A DNA stretch of 49,780 bases from Acidobacteriaceae bacterium (GCA_003134655.1 PLBY01000010.1:158-49937), one strand, 5' to 3'; counted from the stretch's first letter, positions 28,741 through 37,230 are shown. The notes: generated by a model not told the origin, from the sequence alone. Program-made: numbers and translations.

Positions 28741-29639
28741 CGTTCACCTCGGTCGTTCTTGTGGACCATGCTCCGGCGCACTCCCCGAAAGCGCGTTTTC
28801 CAAAGCGCGTCCAGCGAAATCAAGCCCAGCACCATGCCGCCCACTCCGAGCAGGAAGAAAGTCAGCAAGGAAGTGGTGTCATCCTGCCCACCCTTTTTCG
28901 CCGAGTCCTCAAACAAGGCCACGAGCGAGAGGATCTCGTCGGGCTGGATTGCGTGGTCTTTGAATACCGGTGACATGGTGGGACTTGCGGGCGACGACAA
29001 CCATGCCGCCAATCCCTTGCGCCCCTGTAGCCGCTCGTAAACTCGTGTGAGATCGGGGCCGAGCCGTCCGCCGCCCAGCAATGTCAGCCCTTTGACCGTA
29101 TGGCAGGAAATGCACGCCGGTCCGCCACCGCTCAGGGAGTGCTCGCCCAGAAAAATCAGTTTCCCTTTCGCCACATCCTGCGCCGTAAGCGGACGATCGC
29201 TGATCTGCAGTCCTGCGAACTGCGAGCGGGGCAGCTTCGACTCGGCGATGATCATGTCGAGGATTGCCTGCGCCTGCTGCGGGCTCATGCCTGCAATGTT
29301 CGGCATAACAATGCCGCGCGCTTCCTGCTGCAACTTCACGGCATAGGGATCACCGCTATCGATCATCGATTTCGGGCTCTGCAGGAACTGGACGAACCAC
29401 GCACGATCTTTGCGAGTAGTCACGTCTTTGAGGTCAGGCCCGGTGAGACGGCCTCCACCGATCGTGTGGCAACTCGTACAGTTCTGCTTGAAGAATGCTG
29501 GGGCGTCCTGTGCCCAAGTGCTCGTACTTCCACAGAACAGCAGGGCCAACAATGCCGCCAAGACAAAAGGAACGCGTGCGCGCAGAATCAGCTTCGTCCC
29601 TGCAGTGTCCCGCCTTCGCTGCCTGTAGCGCGATTTCAT
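28737..29639 (-). CDS. narC: Membrane-anchored diheme cytochrome c (NarC-like)
   Basis: A 300-residue protein with signal/anchor (about 20-44), two haem c sites Cys54-His58 (CTSCH) and Cys176-His180 (CISCH) and a C-terminal helix (about 258-282). The strong GTAGGAGGTCAGAG before the ATG at 29639 decides the start. A diheme cytochrome in front of narGHJI is known from Thermus thermophilus (NarC), where it helps enzyme assembly and electron flow. The same is inferred here. It overlaps the Rrf2 gene at one end and narG at the other, both by 4 bp. Confidence 0.85.
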   Translation of the reverse strand: MKSRYRQRRRDTAGTKLILRARVPFVLAALLALLFCGSTSTWAQDAPAFFKQNCTSCHTIGGGRLTGPDLKDVTTRKDRAWFVQFLQSPKSMIDSGDPYAVKLQQEARGIVMPNIAGMSPQQAQAILDMIIAESKLPRSQFAGLQISDRPLTAQDVAKGKLIFLGEHSLSGGGPACISCHTVKGLTLLGGGRLGPDLTRVYERLQGRKGLAAWLSSPASPTMSPVFKDHAIQPDEILSLVALFEDSAKKGGQDDTTSLLTFFLLGVGGMVLGLISLDALWKTRFRGVRRSMVHKNDRGER

Positions 29640-30100
29640 CTCTGACCTCCTACAACGGGCAGGCTCACGGCGTTCAACGAAATGCGGGCTGGCAGGCTTT
29701 GCGGGGCCAGAGCCGAGAGCGGTGTGGAAACCAGGAAGCCCATGTATCTCGCCTGCACGTCGGTCCACAAAACGTGAGCACCGCAGGAGGATGAACTCGA
29801 ACACGGCTTCTGGTGCTGCAGAAAGCAAGCCGGTTTACTGCGGGACATACCGTCGAACAACTCAACTATGTCGATCAAGAAAATCTCATCGGCGGGCTTA
29901 TGGAGGCGATAGCCGCCCCCGGAACCACGAGTCGTGTCTACGAGTTCCGCATTGCGCAGGGTCAACAGGATCTTGGACAAGTAGTTGGCCGGAATCTCGG
30001 CCGTCCTCGCGAGATCTCTGCCCAAAAGCGCCGTCCCCGTGGGCTGGCCGGCCAGACACGCCAAGGCTCGGAGAGCATATTCCGAAGTGGTGGAAAGCAT
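29636..30100 (-). CDS. Rrf2-family regulator with three-cysteine cluster (NsrR-like)
   Basis: A 154-residue winged-helix regulator. It starts MLSTTSEYALRAL, the standard Rrf2 opening, and has the recognition region IPANYLSKILLTLRNAELV followed by GSGGGYRL. Cys92, Cys100 and Cys106 (CX7CX5C) sit where NsrR, IscR and RirA hold an iron-sulphur cluster, so an NO- or iron-responsive cluster is likely. The ATG at 30100 is preferred over an upstream TTG because of family alignment. It is the first gene of the nar-act operon, overlapping narC by 4 bp, and so may control its own operon. Confidence 0.88.
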   Translation of the reverse strand: MLSTTSEYALRALACLAGQPTGTALLGRDLARTAEIPANYLSKILLTLRNAELVDTTRGSGGGYRLHKPADEIFLIDIVELFDGMSRSKPACFLQHQKPCSSSSSCGAHVLWTDVQARYMGFLVSTPLSALAPQSLPARISLNAVSLPVVGGQR

Positions 30101-30176
30101 TCTTGATCTCTGGATGTACAAGTCCTTTTAGTCTGGGTGGGGCGCAGGTGTCTGTGATCTTGGTCCTACTATCGCG

Positions 30177-30188
30177 TGACTTCAGTCA
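30177..30188. promoter_or_regulatory. Crp/Fnr-type palindrome TGAC-TTCA-GTCA upstream of the nar-act operon
   Basis: Core TGACTTCAGTCA, extended to GTGAC-N4-GTCAC, lies 77 bp before the Rrf2 start and 163 bp before the divergent AhpD-like gene. As the only such site in the gap it probably governs the 17-gene operon. A -10 box at the usual distance is not convincing on the minus strand; on the plus strand GATATA lies 36 bp from the centre. Confidence 0.7.
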
Positions 30189-30350
30189 CAAGGCCGCGTG
30201 ATTAGATCGCGACACGATATACATTCCTCTGGCAGCACAACCGCTCTGTCGGACGTTGGGAATGGTGAAGGTCGGCAAGAATGCGCTACTCTAGACGGAC
30301 AGCTCGAATAACGGCGGAACAAGCGGGATTCGAGGGAAAGGAGCACTCCA

Positions 30351-30668
30351 TTGACGCAGAAACAGTTACCGAAGCCGGTCCAGGACTTCAGAAAGCGCTA
30401 CCCGGAGGTGTGGAAAGCCTTCAATGAATTGGGAGACCGGTGCCACGACGCAGGGCCGCTGGATGAAAAGACCAGGCGTTTGGTGAAGGTCGCTCTCTCG
30501 ATTGGGGCGGGACTAGAAGGCGCCACGCACTCAGCGGTGCGAAATGCGCGGAAAGCCGGAGTTCCAACAGAAGAAATCGAACATGTTGCCGTGCTGGCTG
30601 TGAGTACGTTGGGCTTGCCAGCGGCAATTCGTGCCTTCACTTGGATGGGAGACAAATCACGGCGTTAG
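30351..30668 (+). CDS. AhpD/carboxymuconolactone decarboxylase-like protein
   Basis: A 105-residue helical protein with the CMD fold: LDEKTRRLVKVALSIGAGLEGATHSAVRNARKAGVPTEEIEH. The usual CxxC redox pair of AhpD is absent (the place holds GLEGATH), so peroxidase-type activity is unlikely. The start is TTG at 30351 after GGGAAAGGAG. It is divergent from the nar operon. Function unknown beyond the family. Confidence 0.8.
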   Translation: MTQKQLPKPVQDFRKRYPEVWKAFNELGDRCHDAGPLDEKTRRLVKVALSIGAGLEGATHSAVRNARKAGVPTEEIEHVAVLAVSTLGLPAAIRAFTWMGDKSRR

Positions 30669-30716
30669 TCCTTTGGCAAAATCGTAGAATTCGCGGCGAC
30701 ACACTCTGTAATGCTG

Positions 30717-31298
30717 TCAGGACCGCATTTCGGGCCGTTGCGCAGAGAACCGAAATCTCCCCATACCCTCTTCGATCTTCACTTCCCTGAAGCCGGCCGC
30801 TGCAAGCCTGGTATGCAAGGTTCCAGGATCAACGAGTACCATCGTGTCGCGGACGTGAAAGATCCTCATCAACAGAGACCGCATGCTGTCGGTTCCGGCG
30901 AAAACGCCACTCGGCCTGAGGACCCGGTAAACCTCCGCGAACAGCCGATCCTGTAAGGCGGATGAAGGAATATGGTGAAGCATGGTGAAGGAGACGACGC
31001 CAGAAAACGTGCAATCACGATACGGCATTGTGGTTGCATCCGCGCACTGCACGCGAACATTCGAGTTTGCCGTGCGCAGTCCCAGCGATCGCGCCAATTC
31101 TTGGTCGACTTCGATGCAGTTGAGACTCTTGTACCGGTGCCTCAGCCAGTCCGTAGTCAAACCTGGGCCCGGCCCCACTTCCAAAACATCATTGCCCAAA
31201 TCGACCCCACGCAAAGACCAGGGCAGGACTTCATTTTCCAGTTTCTGCTTCCATTGGCCTGATCGACAGTACCACCTGTGTAGTCGGTTCATCTTCAT
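30717..31298 (-). CDS. Class I SAM-dependent methyltransferase
   Basis: A 193-residue protein with motif I DVLEVGPGPGLTTDWL, the acidic end of strand 2 CIEVDQEL, motif II with CADATTMPY and the post-motif VVSFTMLHHI. It fits the UbiE/Methyltransf_11 group. The start ATG at 31298 is chosen because homology begins there; the frame extends upstream into the ferredoxin gene out of frame. It follows the ferredoxin by 17 bp. Substrate not known. Confidence 0.85.
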   Translation of the reverse strand: MKMNRLHRWYCRSGQWKQKLENEVLPWSLRGVDLGNDVLEVGPGPGLTTDWLRHRYKSLNCIEVDQELARSLGLRTANSNVRVQCADATTMPYRDCTFSGVVSFTMLHHIPSSALQDRLFAEVYRVLRPSGVFAGTDSMRSLLMRIFHVRDTMVLVDPGTLHTRLAAAGFREVKIEEGMGRFRFSAQRPEMRS

Positions 31299-31315
31299 CA
31301 AAGAATAACTGATGC

Positions 31316-31615
31316 CTACTGTGCCGAGGAACCATTGCCGTCTTGAGCTGCGTCCGAGCAAGGGACGGGTCTTGGCTCTGCTCCATCGCTCCAGCGACCC
31401 ACGGTTCTGTCTCCCGAGAGGGGCAACCAAGCCATCTGGATGGCTTCGTCCCTGCAAGCCGCGATGCAATGCTCCTCACTTCCGCAGGTGTCGGGGAGCG
31501 TAAGCACCGCAATCCCGTCCACCATTGCTAAAGATTTGGGGCCGCAAGCGTCCACACACAAACCACACCCTGTGCACCGATCTGCGACAATGATGGGCAT
31601 CCATTTGCACACCAC
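31316..31615 (-). CDS. Ferredoxin, 2[4Fe-4S]-type
   Basis: A small iron-sulphur protein of 94-99 residues with CTGCGLCVDACG near the N-terminus and CGSEEHCIAAC in the second half. The second group is CxxxxxCxxxC, so that cluster may be altered. The C-terminal 35 residues are not ferredoxin-like and appear unstructured. Start may be GTG at 31615 (AGGAG upstream, long spacing) or ATG at 31600. It is likely cotranscribed with the methyltransferase. Confidence 0.8.
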   Translation of the reverse strand: MVCKWMPIIVADRCTGCGLCVDACGPKSLAMVDGIAVLTLPDTCGSEEHCIAACRDEAIQMAWLPLSGDRTVGRWSDGAEPRPVPCSDAAQDGNGSSAQ

Positions 31616-31713
31616 AGCATCTGTCTCCTGGTATGCCGCGCGTTTTCATCGATCATTGAATGCGGCAGGACCGTACCGATCCAATCTTTCTTTGTTGTAG
31701 GGTTAGGCGGCGA

Positions 31714-31725
31714 CGACTTTAGTCA
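31714..31725. promoter_or_regulatory. Near-consensus palindrome CGAC-TTTA-GTCA
   Basis: CGACTTTAGTCA with one mismatch from TGAC-N4-GTCA, extended to GTCACA on one side. It overlaps the stop codon of the nitronate monooxygenase gene and lies about 100 bp before the ferredoxin start. It would place the ferredoxin-methyltransferase pair in the same regulon. Confidence 0.5.
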
Positions 31726-33266
31726 CAGGATGCGGGGGAATCGTCACGTCGGCGGTCCATAGCGAAATTCGCTACCGGCTCCAGACTGGAGTTCACATCA
31801 GAGGTAGGCCTGAGCAATCTCTCGATTACGTCTCCCGCAGAGTAGGTTGTTGATCCATCGAGTAAGAACCGGTCAATTCCGGTCAAGTCATTTCCCGAGG
31901 TGATCAGAGCCTGCTCCGTGTATTTGCCGTTTCGGACCTGCGGGTGTCCGATATTCGCCATTAGGGCGTTGCAGAGACATTTCTTTCCCACTGTATGCTC
32001 CACCTTTCCTCCTTTTGACAAATACGTTGTCACGGGCTCGGCGGAGCAACGGTAGTCGATCTCTCCCGAGGGAGTTCTGTATGCTTCACGCAGATAGCCC
32101 AGATCACAGATCCGAGGGCGAGCGGAGTAGACTACCTCTTCGGAAAGCGATCCTTCCAATTCCGCAACCTTGAATGGGAAGCTGGTCGGCGAAGCCACTG
32201 GATCGGTGAAGACTCGCGCCGTACCGGAACGTATCTTTTCCAAGAGTGCGCGCTTGTAGCTGATCTTTAACCCCGACTCTTCGCAGAATGCAAATGCCGT
32301 CCCGACTTGTACACCTGCAGCGCCCGCCTTTACGGCTTCCGCTAGCTTCTCGGGCGAGCCATATCCGCCAGCAAGCCAGAACGGAACGCCAAGATCCCGA
32401 ATTTTCTGCAGATCAACCACGTCACGCTCGCTGTAGATCGCCTCTCCCGCTTCGTCAAGCTGGAGCTTCCCGCGAGGCGGAGCATTGTGGCCTCCGGCCG
32501 TGTACCCCTCGATAACGAATCCGTCGACCTTGCCATCGGCCTTCTTCAGCATGGTTGTCGCCAAGGTATTGGAGGCGATGATCGCGAAGAACTTCGGCCG
32601 GGTGAGTGGGGGAAGATCGCGCCCCACGAATTCCCTCGGCGTGAATACCATCGTTCTATCGTCGTCATCGTGTGCCCCTGTGACCTGGAGGAGGTAGGTT
32701 GCGGGCTCGTGTTTTGCGAAGCGATCGAGTACTCCAGGAATCTTGAGCGGCACCCCGGCCCCCATCAGGACGTACCCTACACCAGCAAGCATGGCACCGT
32801 AGATCGAAGGCAAATGCGGGAGTTGAACCTTCTCGAGGTAATTGATTCCGACTGGATTGTCGTGACCTTCGCGCGCCAGAATCACTTCAACAAAATTAGC
32901 CACTACACATAGGTCCATTAGGTCGGGAGGAGTGTCCTTCGAGTGCGTTGGTAACGACTTGTACGGCGCCCGCTCCGCCTTCCCGCCCGGGATGTAGTAC
33001 GTGCTCCAAACACGTTCAGCAATTTCGGGAATCGGAAACTGATCAAGGCCGCGGCGCATGTGGCCTCCGGGGTCGCCGTCCTGCAAGCGCCTAGCAAAAA
33101 TCAAATCCAGGGCCGTTCCAGAAACAACCCCTAGCTGGCCAAGCCGCGATACCGTTCTTGCCAGCCGCCAATTGGAAACGGCTGCGCCCATTCCACCCTG
33201 AATGATCGTCGGAAGATTGCCCATTGTAGGATTGCCCATGATGAAACACGCGGAGCGAAAGTGCAT
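31719..33266 (-). CDS. Nitronate monooxygenase / 2-nitropropane dioxygenase family flavoprotein
   Basis: A protein of about 515 residues with the FMN-binding TIM barrel of the NPD family: IIQGGMGAAVSNWRLA at the start, VDGFVIEGYTAGGHNAPP (catalytic His in GGHN), FWLAGGYGSPEKLAEA and AGAAGVQVGTAFAFCEESGL. Such enzymes oxidise alkyl nitronates or act on related substrates. It is longer than typical family members (320-360) with a C-terminal extension containing CLCNALMANIGHPQ. Start is either 33266 or the ATG at 33239 (nearer to the homology); neither has a strong ribosome site. It may detoxify nitro compounds formed during nitrosative stress. Confidence 0.85.
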   Translation of the reverse strand: MHFRSACFIMGNPTMGNLPTIIQGGMGAAVSNWRLARTVSRLGQLGVVSGTALDLIFARRLQDGDPGGHMRRGLDQFPIPEIAERVWSTYYIPGGKAERAPYKSLPTHSKDTPPDLMDLCVVANFVEVILAREGHDNPVGINYLEKVQLPHLPSIYGAMLAGVGYVLMGAGVPLKIPGVLDRFAKHEPATYLLQVTGAHDDDDRTMVFTPREFVGRDLPPLTRPKFFAIIASNTLATTMLKKADGKVDGFVIEGYTAGGHNAPPRGKLQLDEAGEAIYSERDVVDLQKIRDLGVPFWLAGGYGSPEKLAEAVKAGAAGVQVGTAFAFCEESGLKISYKRALLEKIRSGTARVFTDPVASPTSFPFKVAELEGSLSEEVVYSARPRICDLGYLREAYRTPSGEIDYRCSAEPVTTYLSKGGKVEHTVGKKCLCNALMANIGHPQVRNGKYTEQALITSGNDLTGIDRFLLDGSTTYSAGDVIERLLRPTSDVNSSLEPVANFAMDRRRDDSPASCD

Positions 33267-33381
33267 TATTTCAGAGATGCAAGACTTTCATTGTCTGAGT
33301 TCTGTAATAGATTTCGGTTCCTAGCAGTTCAGCGAGCGGAGATATAACTCTTCCGCAGTTGGCGGGAGTAACTCTTTGGTT

Positions 33382-33954
33382 CTACTTACGACCTGTAGAT
33401 ATCTCGGTCACGACTCTGACTTTTCTCCGAGCCGCCATTTCCTCCGCGATGGCAATTTTCTCGGTATTGGACAACATTCGGGCTGCCAAAGGAAACACCA
33501 TGCTGTCTTCGACATCGATGTGCTGTTTGTACATCGATGCGAGACTGGCAACGGCGTGTCGAAAGTCGCCGACTTCAGGACTGGATAGATTGCCGGTCAA
33601 AAGATACAGCGCCCCAAGACGGTCAACTTCGGCGTGCAACGGGGCTGCCCAGCGATGCTCGTTCTCCAGTTGCTCCAGCTTCGAGAACGCAGACTCGATT
33701 TCAGGATCGTGAATTTGACGTAACCGGGGAAATAGCGACTCCTCCTCGTCAGCCGTGTGCTTTGGTGCGGCTTGCGCGAAGTAGCGCAAGGCAGACTCCA
33801 GCGCTCGGCGGGTCTCCTCCGTGGCGGGACGGTCTATCACATTCGCAACCGCTTCGAGTGTGCCGAGGAACATCTCAACCCGCCGGTGGCAGTCCGAGAG
33901 CAGGCCAGTGGGATCAGTGAAGTTGTGAGTCTTGGCTCCAATCTGGACAGGCAT
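33382..33954 (-). CDS. Hemerythrin HHE-domain protein
   Basis: A 190-residue four-helix protein. Probable di-iron ligands are His in SDCHRRVEM, HTADEEESLFPRL, NEHRWAAPLH and YKQHIDVEDSMVFPL, the standard HxxxE pattern of HHE domains. It may bind O2 or NO or buffer iron. A one-mismatch palindrome (33990-34001) and a TAAACT -10 box directly upstream suggest its own regulated promoter, although it follows the NnrS gene in the same direction. Confidence 0.9.
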   Translation of the reverse strand: MPVQIGAKTHNFTDPTGLLSDCHRRVEMFLGTLEAVANVIDRPATEETRRALESALRYFAQAAPKHTADEEESLFPRLRQIHDPEIESAFSKLEQLENEHRWAAPLHAEVDRLGALYLLTGNLSSPEVGDFRHAVASLASMYKQHIDVEDSMVFPLAARMLSNTEKIAIAEEMAARRKVRVVTEISTGRK

Positions 33955-33989
33955 AGTCTCAGTTTACCGGGCAGGTGGAATAGCCGCTG

Positions 33990-34001
33990 TGACAAAAGTC
34001 T
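33990..34001 (-). promoter_or_regulatory. Crp/Fnr-type site TGAC-AAAA-GTCT
   Basis: TGTGAC on one side is perfect, the other half has GTCT. The centre is 32 bp from the centre of a TAAACT -10-like box (33961-33966) on the minus strand, as in class II activation, and the hemerythrin ATG follows at 33954. Confidence 0.65.
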
Positions 34002-34029
34002 CAGGGACGAAAATGGTTGCTGGCGGCCA

Positions 34030-35361
34030 CTAGACCGATTGGGATGTAGGACGACTCATGAAGGTGCCGAGCAGATTGATCGCAAAAATCGTGACTGCGG
34101 TCATCTCTACGACAGCCGACACCGGGAGCCACGACCATGCCCATGCCGCGAAGCCTTGATAGGCGAGGATCTCAGAACTGACGCGCAACATACACCCCAC
34201 GCCCAGTAACAGCAGTGAAACGAACATTAGTTTCGTGCTGAAGAGCAACCGCATTCCGGAAAATGCCGGCAGGATTCTCTGACCCACGCTGAATACCATC
34301 GTGGCCAGGAAGCCCACGGTCAACGCGTGGCGCGACGCGCCCCAGATACCATGAGAGCCCTCGACCGAACTGGCCCAGATTCCGAGTGCCGCCGCGATGA
34401 TGGCCCATGCGTACGCCAGGCGCACAAATACCGGAAAGCTAGCGTGCACTCCCTTCACCTTTGCCCTCTGCTGTGTTCGATCAAGGAAGCGGAGGGCCAA
34501 AACCGCGACGATGATCCCGGCTAACAGCAGGACGACAGCCAGGCTCATCTCGCCCAACAAGGCAGCAAACACTCCAACGGAGTTCACTGCGACTGCCAGG
34601 AGCAGCACGCGCCCACGGACCGGGCGCAGTCCCAGGAAGACCGGGAGCCACTTGGCGCTGAACCCCCAGACGAAGGGAACGAGGAATCCCCAGGTCTCGA
34701 GCACCAGGAACCGCTGGTCGAATGCAGTGGGGAGATCGGGTGAGATGCCACGAAAGGCGAGGAACAACGCGGCGACCAAATTGACGAGCAGGGTAAGCAG
34801 CAGACCTACTGCGGCTGAGATCACCACCACTATCCATTCGTCCAACTTCTGTTTGCCGGAGTCCTGCGGTCTGTGACCGGAAACCGAGTGGAAGAAAATT
34901 ACGAAGGCAACTACCTCCAGTGCCGCCGAAACGGGCAGCACCACACGCCATTGCCACTGGTAAACTCCCGTCAGCCAGCGCAAGGTTACACCCGACGTCC
35001 AGAGCGCCCAGCACAACCATGCAGTCCACAGCGCGAACGGATTCATCCGCCGCAACTTGGGAATGGAATAGAAGCCAATGCCCAGAATGAAGGTGCCGAT
35101 CCAGCCGAAGATCTGCGCGTGACCGTGGGCCTGGATCCATCCCGCAGAAACCGAATTCGCGGCGTGACGACTGCTGATCGCGAGCAGGTTCCAGACCCCC
35201 AGGAACGTTCCCGGCAGTAGCATGAACACCAAGCCGGTCGAGATGTAGAGCATCAGCAAGCGTGAGAGACTCCTTTCCCGCGTCCGCGTGATCTCGAAGA
35301 TCTCCTCCGCGGTTAGCCTCCTTCCAGCTTGGGTCTCGACCCGGGTTGCCAGCGCAGCCAT
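34030..35361 (-). CDS. NnrS-like membrane protein
   Basis: A 443-residue protein with about 12 helices. QAHGHAQIFGWIGTFILGIG and SRHALTVGFLATMVFSVGQR are its two His-motif helices, equivalent to those in the protein at 3266-4816, but there is no soluble N-terminal domain. NnrS proteins contain haem and copper and guard against NO stress. The ATG at 35361 has AAGGAACGG upstream. It starts 16 bp after the RIC gene and is certainly in the same operon. Confidence 0.82.
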   Translation of the reverse strand: MAALATRVETQAGRRLTAEEIFEITRTRERSLSRLLMLYISTGLVFMLLPGTFLGVWNLLAISSRHAANSVSAGWIQAHGHAQIFGWIGTFILGIGFYSIPKLRRMNPFALWTAWLCWALWTSGVTLRWLTGVYQWQWRVVLPVSAALEVVAFVIFFHSVSGHRPQDSGKQKLDEWIVVVISAAVGLLLTLLVNLVAALFLAFRGISPDLPTAFDQRFLVLETWGFLVPFVWGFSAKWLPVFLGLRPVRGRVLLLAVAVNSVGVFAALLGEMSLAVVLLLAGIIVAVLALRFLDRTQQRAKVKGVHASFPVFVRLAYAWAIIAAALGIWASSVEGSHGIWGASRHALTVGFLATMVFSVGQRILPAFSGMRLLFSTKLMFVSLLLLGVGCMLRVSSEILAYQGFAAWAWSWLPVSAVVEMTAVTIFAINLLGTFMSRPTSQSV

Positions 35362-35377
35362 CGTTTCCGTTCCTTGG

Positions 35378-36103
35378 TTAGTGCTTTTGTTCCATTTCGA
35401 TCGCACGCGGGAAAAGGATGTTGTTTTCCAGGTGAATGTGCTGGTGTAGATCAGTCTCGAAAGCAGCCAAGGCCTTATAGAGCGTCTGGTAACTGATGCA
35501 GGCATCGCCTGGAGGCGTATATCCAGCGCTCGCCTGACGCATCGCCTGCACGGCAGCACCCGCTGAGTCGTGCTCGTGCATCATCATGGCCACAGGATTC
35601 TGCACAGTACCGAAGGGCGGCGGCAGGATCGGTTCCTTTTGGATGACTGCCTCCTCCATCCGCACAATATACGGGAACAGCATCATCTCTTCCTTCATCA
35701 TGTGCGGCGTGAGTTCCTGAGCGACTTCCTGAAAGCTGGCGCGGACCTGCTGGAGCTCAGGATGGTTCTTGCCGTGCACCGAGGAGACCTTGTCGAACAG
35801 CGGTCGCAGCCGGGCGATCTCCTCCCGTGTGTACTTGTGGTGCGTGCGGGTGATGTGGGCAACCAGATCGGCCAAAGGCTCTGTCTGCCAGTTGCGGTCC
35901 GTTTGTTTGGCTCGTGCTGTCTGCTCTGCCACTTCAAGGGAATCCAGTACCTGATCTACGGACAGGTGCGAAGCAGCGCAGGCGTCTTTCAACGATTTGT
36001 TTCCGCCGCAGCAGTAATCGATCCCGAATCTTTCGAATATGCGAGTGGCTTCGGGGAATTCCACCGCCACCTCGCGTACCGTCTTTGCAGTGCTCACGCT
36101 CAT
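35378..36103 (-). CDS. ytfE: Iron-sulphur cluster repair di-iron protein RIC (YtfE/ScdA)
   Basis: A 241-residue protein that repairs iron-sulphur clusters damaged by NO. The N-terminal ScdA domain has VREVAVEFPEATRIFERFGIDYCCGG with the hallmark Cys31-Cys32. The C-terminal hemerythrin-like domain holds the di-iron ligands: HITRTHHKYTREE, HGKNHPEL, KEEMMLFPYI, MHEHDSAG and HIHLENNILFPRA. GGAGAAAACGTC precedes the ATG at 36103. Two perfect TGAC-N4-GTCA sites lie upstream. Confidence 0.95.
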   Translation of the reverse strand: MSVSTAKTVREVAVEFPEATRIFERFGIDYCCGGNKSLKDACAASHLSVDQVLDSLEVAEQTARAKQTDRNWQTEPLADLVAHITRTHHKYTREEIARLRPLFDKVSSVHGKNHPELQQVRASFQEVAQELTPHMMKEEMMLFPYIVRMEEAVIQKEPILPPPFGTVQNPVAMMMHEHDSAGAAVQAMRQASAGYTPPGDACISYQTLYKALAAFETDLHQHIHLENNILFPRAIEMEQKH

Positions 36104-36182
36104 GACGTTTTCTCCTTGCAGCCCGCTCTCGTCTGCGAGTCTGCTACGTTGCGACACTATCGAAGGAGGCGTCAGAGAACGA

Positions 36183-36194
36183 TGACTTTTGTCA
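36183..36194 (-). promoter_or_regulatory. Crp/Fnr-type palindrome TGAC-TTTT-GTCA upstream of RIC
   Basis: Perfect core, 80 bp before the RIC start. GATAGT, a weak -10 box, is centred about 30 bp downstream on the minus strand. Same spacer as the site at 4875. Confidence 0.75.
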
Positions 36195-36274
36195 CACCGC
36201 CGAAAACAAAGTGACCCTCTCCAACCGGCGGTAAGGGTTCCGTTGCCACCGAACGCCATCTTTCAAGGCAGCTG

Positions 36275-36286
36275 TGACAAAAGTCA
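36275..36286. promoter_or_regulatory. Crp/Fnr-type palindrome TGAC-AAAA-GTCA
   Basis: Perfect core 92 bp upstream of the preceding site in the gap between the RIC gene and the 3' end of the Crp/Fnr gene. It can serve RIC as a second, distal site. Its plus-strand side leads only into the antisense of the regulator gene. Confidence 0.65.
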
Positions 36287-36418
36287 TTGCGCCACGGATT
36301 CCGCCATTTGAAGTGGGTTGCGAGCATTGCGGCGTGGCCCAGACCTACCGCTACCGTCAGGTAATCGTTTTCGAGGGTACGTCTGAGATTTGCTGGAAAG
36401 TCTTCGATGAGCTGGAGT

Positions 36419-37132
36419 TTACTCGGAAGCCTGGCTCGCTTCTTCCAATGCTTTCAGATCGAGGATCAGTACATGGCGGCCATCGAGTTGCAACATCCCT
36501 TCCGCCTGCAGCCGGCTGAGATTGCGGGAGACGAGTTCGCGCACCGTTCCGATCTGCGAAGCCAACTCCTGGTTGCTGGCGGGCAAGGCAACCTGGATGC
36601 CTTCGCCGGCGCGTTTGCCCTCCTTTTGCGCCAGTCTCAGGAGGAACGACGCGAGCCGGTGACGCACCGTTGTAAATGACAGCTCCTCAATGATCCCGAC
36701 CAGCCGCCGCAAGCGCGCGCCGACGACCCGCAATACCTTGAGCGCGACCTGGGGATGGGCAAGACATAACGCGTGGAAGTCCTGTTTGCTCACGAACAGC
36801 AGTGTGGCGTCGTCGATTGCCGACGCCGACGCTGGGTAGGTTCCTCCGTCAAAGACCGGCAACTCCGCCACCGAGCTACCCGGCCCGTCCACGCTGAGCA
36901 CATGCTCGCGTCCACTGGAGGAACTCTTGAAGATACGGATGTGCCCAGATTCGACCACGTACATGCCCAAGCAAGGTTCACCTTCGCCGAACACAATCTC
37001 TCCCGCTGCATATCGGCGCGGAATAGCGCGCGGCAGGAGGAAAGCGAGTTCGCCTTCGGTCAGCCCAGAAAAGATCGGGACCTTCGCCAACGTCTGACCG
37101 TGATTGACTTTCGTTTCCGGCACGGTAGCCAT
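36419..37132 (-). CDS. Crp/Fnr-family transcriptional regulator (DNR/CRP-like)
   Basis: A 237-residue protein. N-terminal cyclic-nucleotide-type barrel (about 20-130, with AAGEIVFGEGEP and SVAELPVFDGG), dimer helix, then a winged helix (ASNQELASQIGTVRELVSRNLSRLQAEGML). The recognition helix has Arg-Glu-x-x-Ser-Arg, which combines the CRP arrangement (RExxxR) with the Ser-Arg of FNR; CRP-like helices read TGTGA half sites. It lacks the N-terminal Cys cluster of FNR, so it is more like DNR (haem/NO) or CRP. The ATG at 37132 is used since the longer frame would run over the palindrome at 37154-37169. It is the obvious candidate to bind the repeated TGAC-N4-GTCA sites. Confidence 0.93.
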   Translation of the reverse strand: MATVPETKVNHGQTLAKVPIFSGLTEGELAFLLPRAIPRRYAAGEIVFGEGEPCLGMYVVESGHIRIFKSSSSGREHVLSVDGPGSSVAELPVFDGGTYPASASAIDDATLLFVSKQDFHALCLAHPQVALKVLRVVGARLRRLVGIIEELSFTTVRHRLASFLLRLAQKEGKRAGEGIQVALPASNQELASQIGTVRELVSRNLSRLQAEGMLQLDGRHVLILDLKALEEASQASE

Positions 37133-37153
37133 TGTATCCGGGCAGATTCCAGC

Positions 37154-37169
37154 TGTGACATCAGTCACA
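37154..37169. promoter_or_regulatory. 16-bp palindrome TGTGAC-ATCA-GTCACA between crp/fnr and radical SAM genes
   Basis: The most complete copy of the motif. It matches the CRP layout TGTGA-N6-TCACA exactly. Its centre is 29 bp before the regulator start and about 70 bp before the radical SAM start, so it can autoregulate the former and activate the latter. TACAAT, a fair -10, overlaps the regulator start codon. Confidence 0.8.
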
Positions 37170-37230
37170 TGCACCCGGTCACGGGTCTGGCAGTCTTGCC
37201 TCCGAGATAAGAAGCAGTCAGGAGGGCAGC

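Noticed and set aside
30168..36162. Shared ACTATCG heptamer at 6933, 30169 and 36156 as a second operator
   Set aside because: Only seven bases, in different positions relative to the starts; three occurrences are not enough to separate from chance.
36274..36519. GTG-initiated frame of 81 codons with GCEHCG between the RIC and Crp/Fnr genes
   Set aside because: Its start lies inside the palindrome at 36275 and its second half is antisense to the end of the Crp/Fnr gene; no ribosome site or clear family match.
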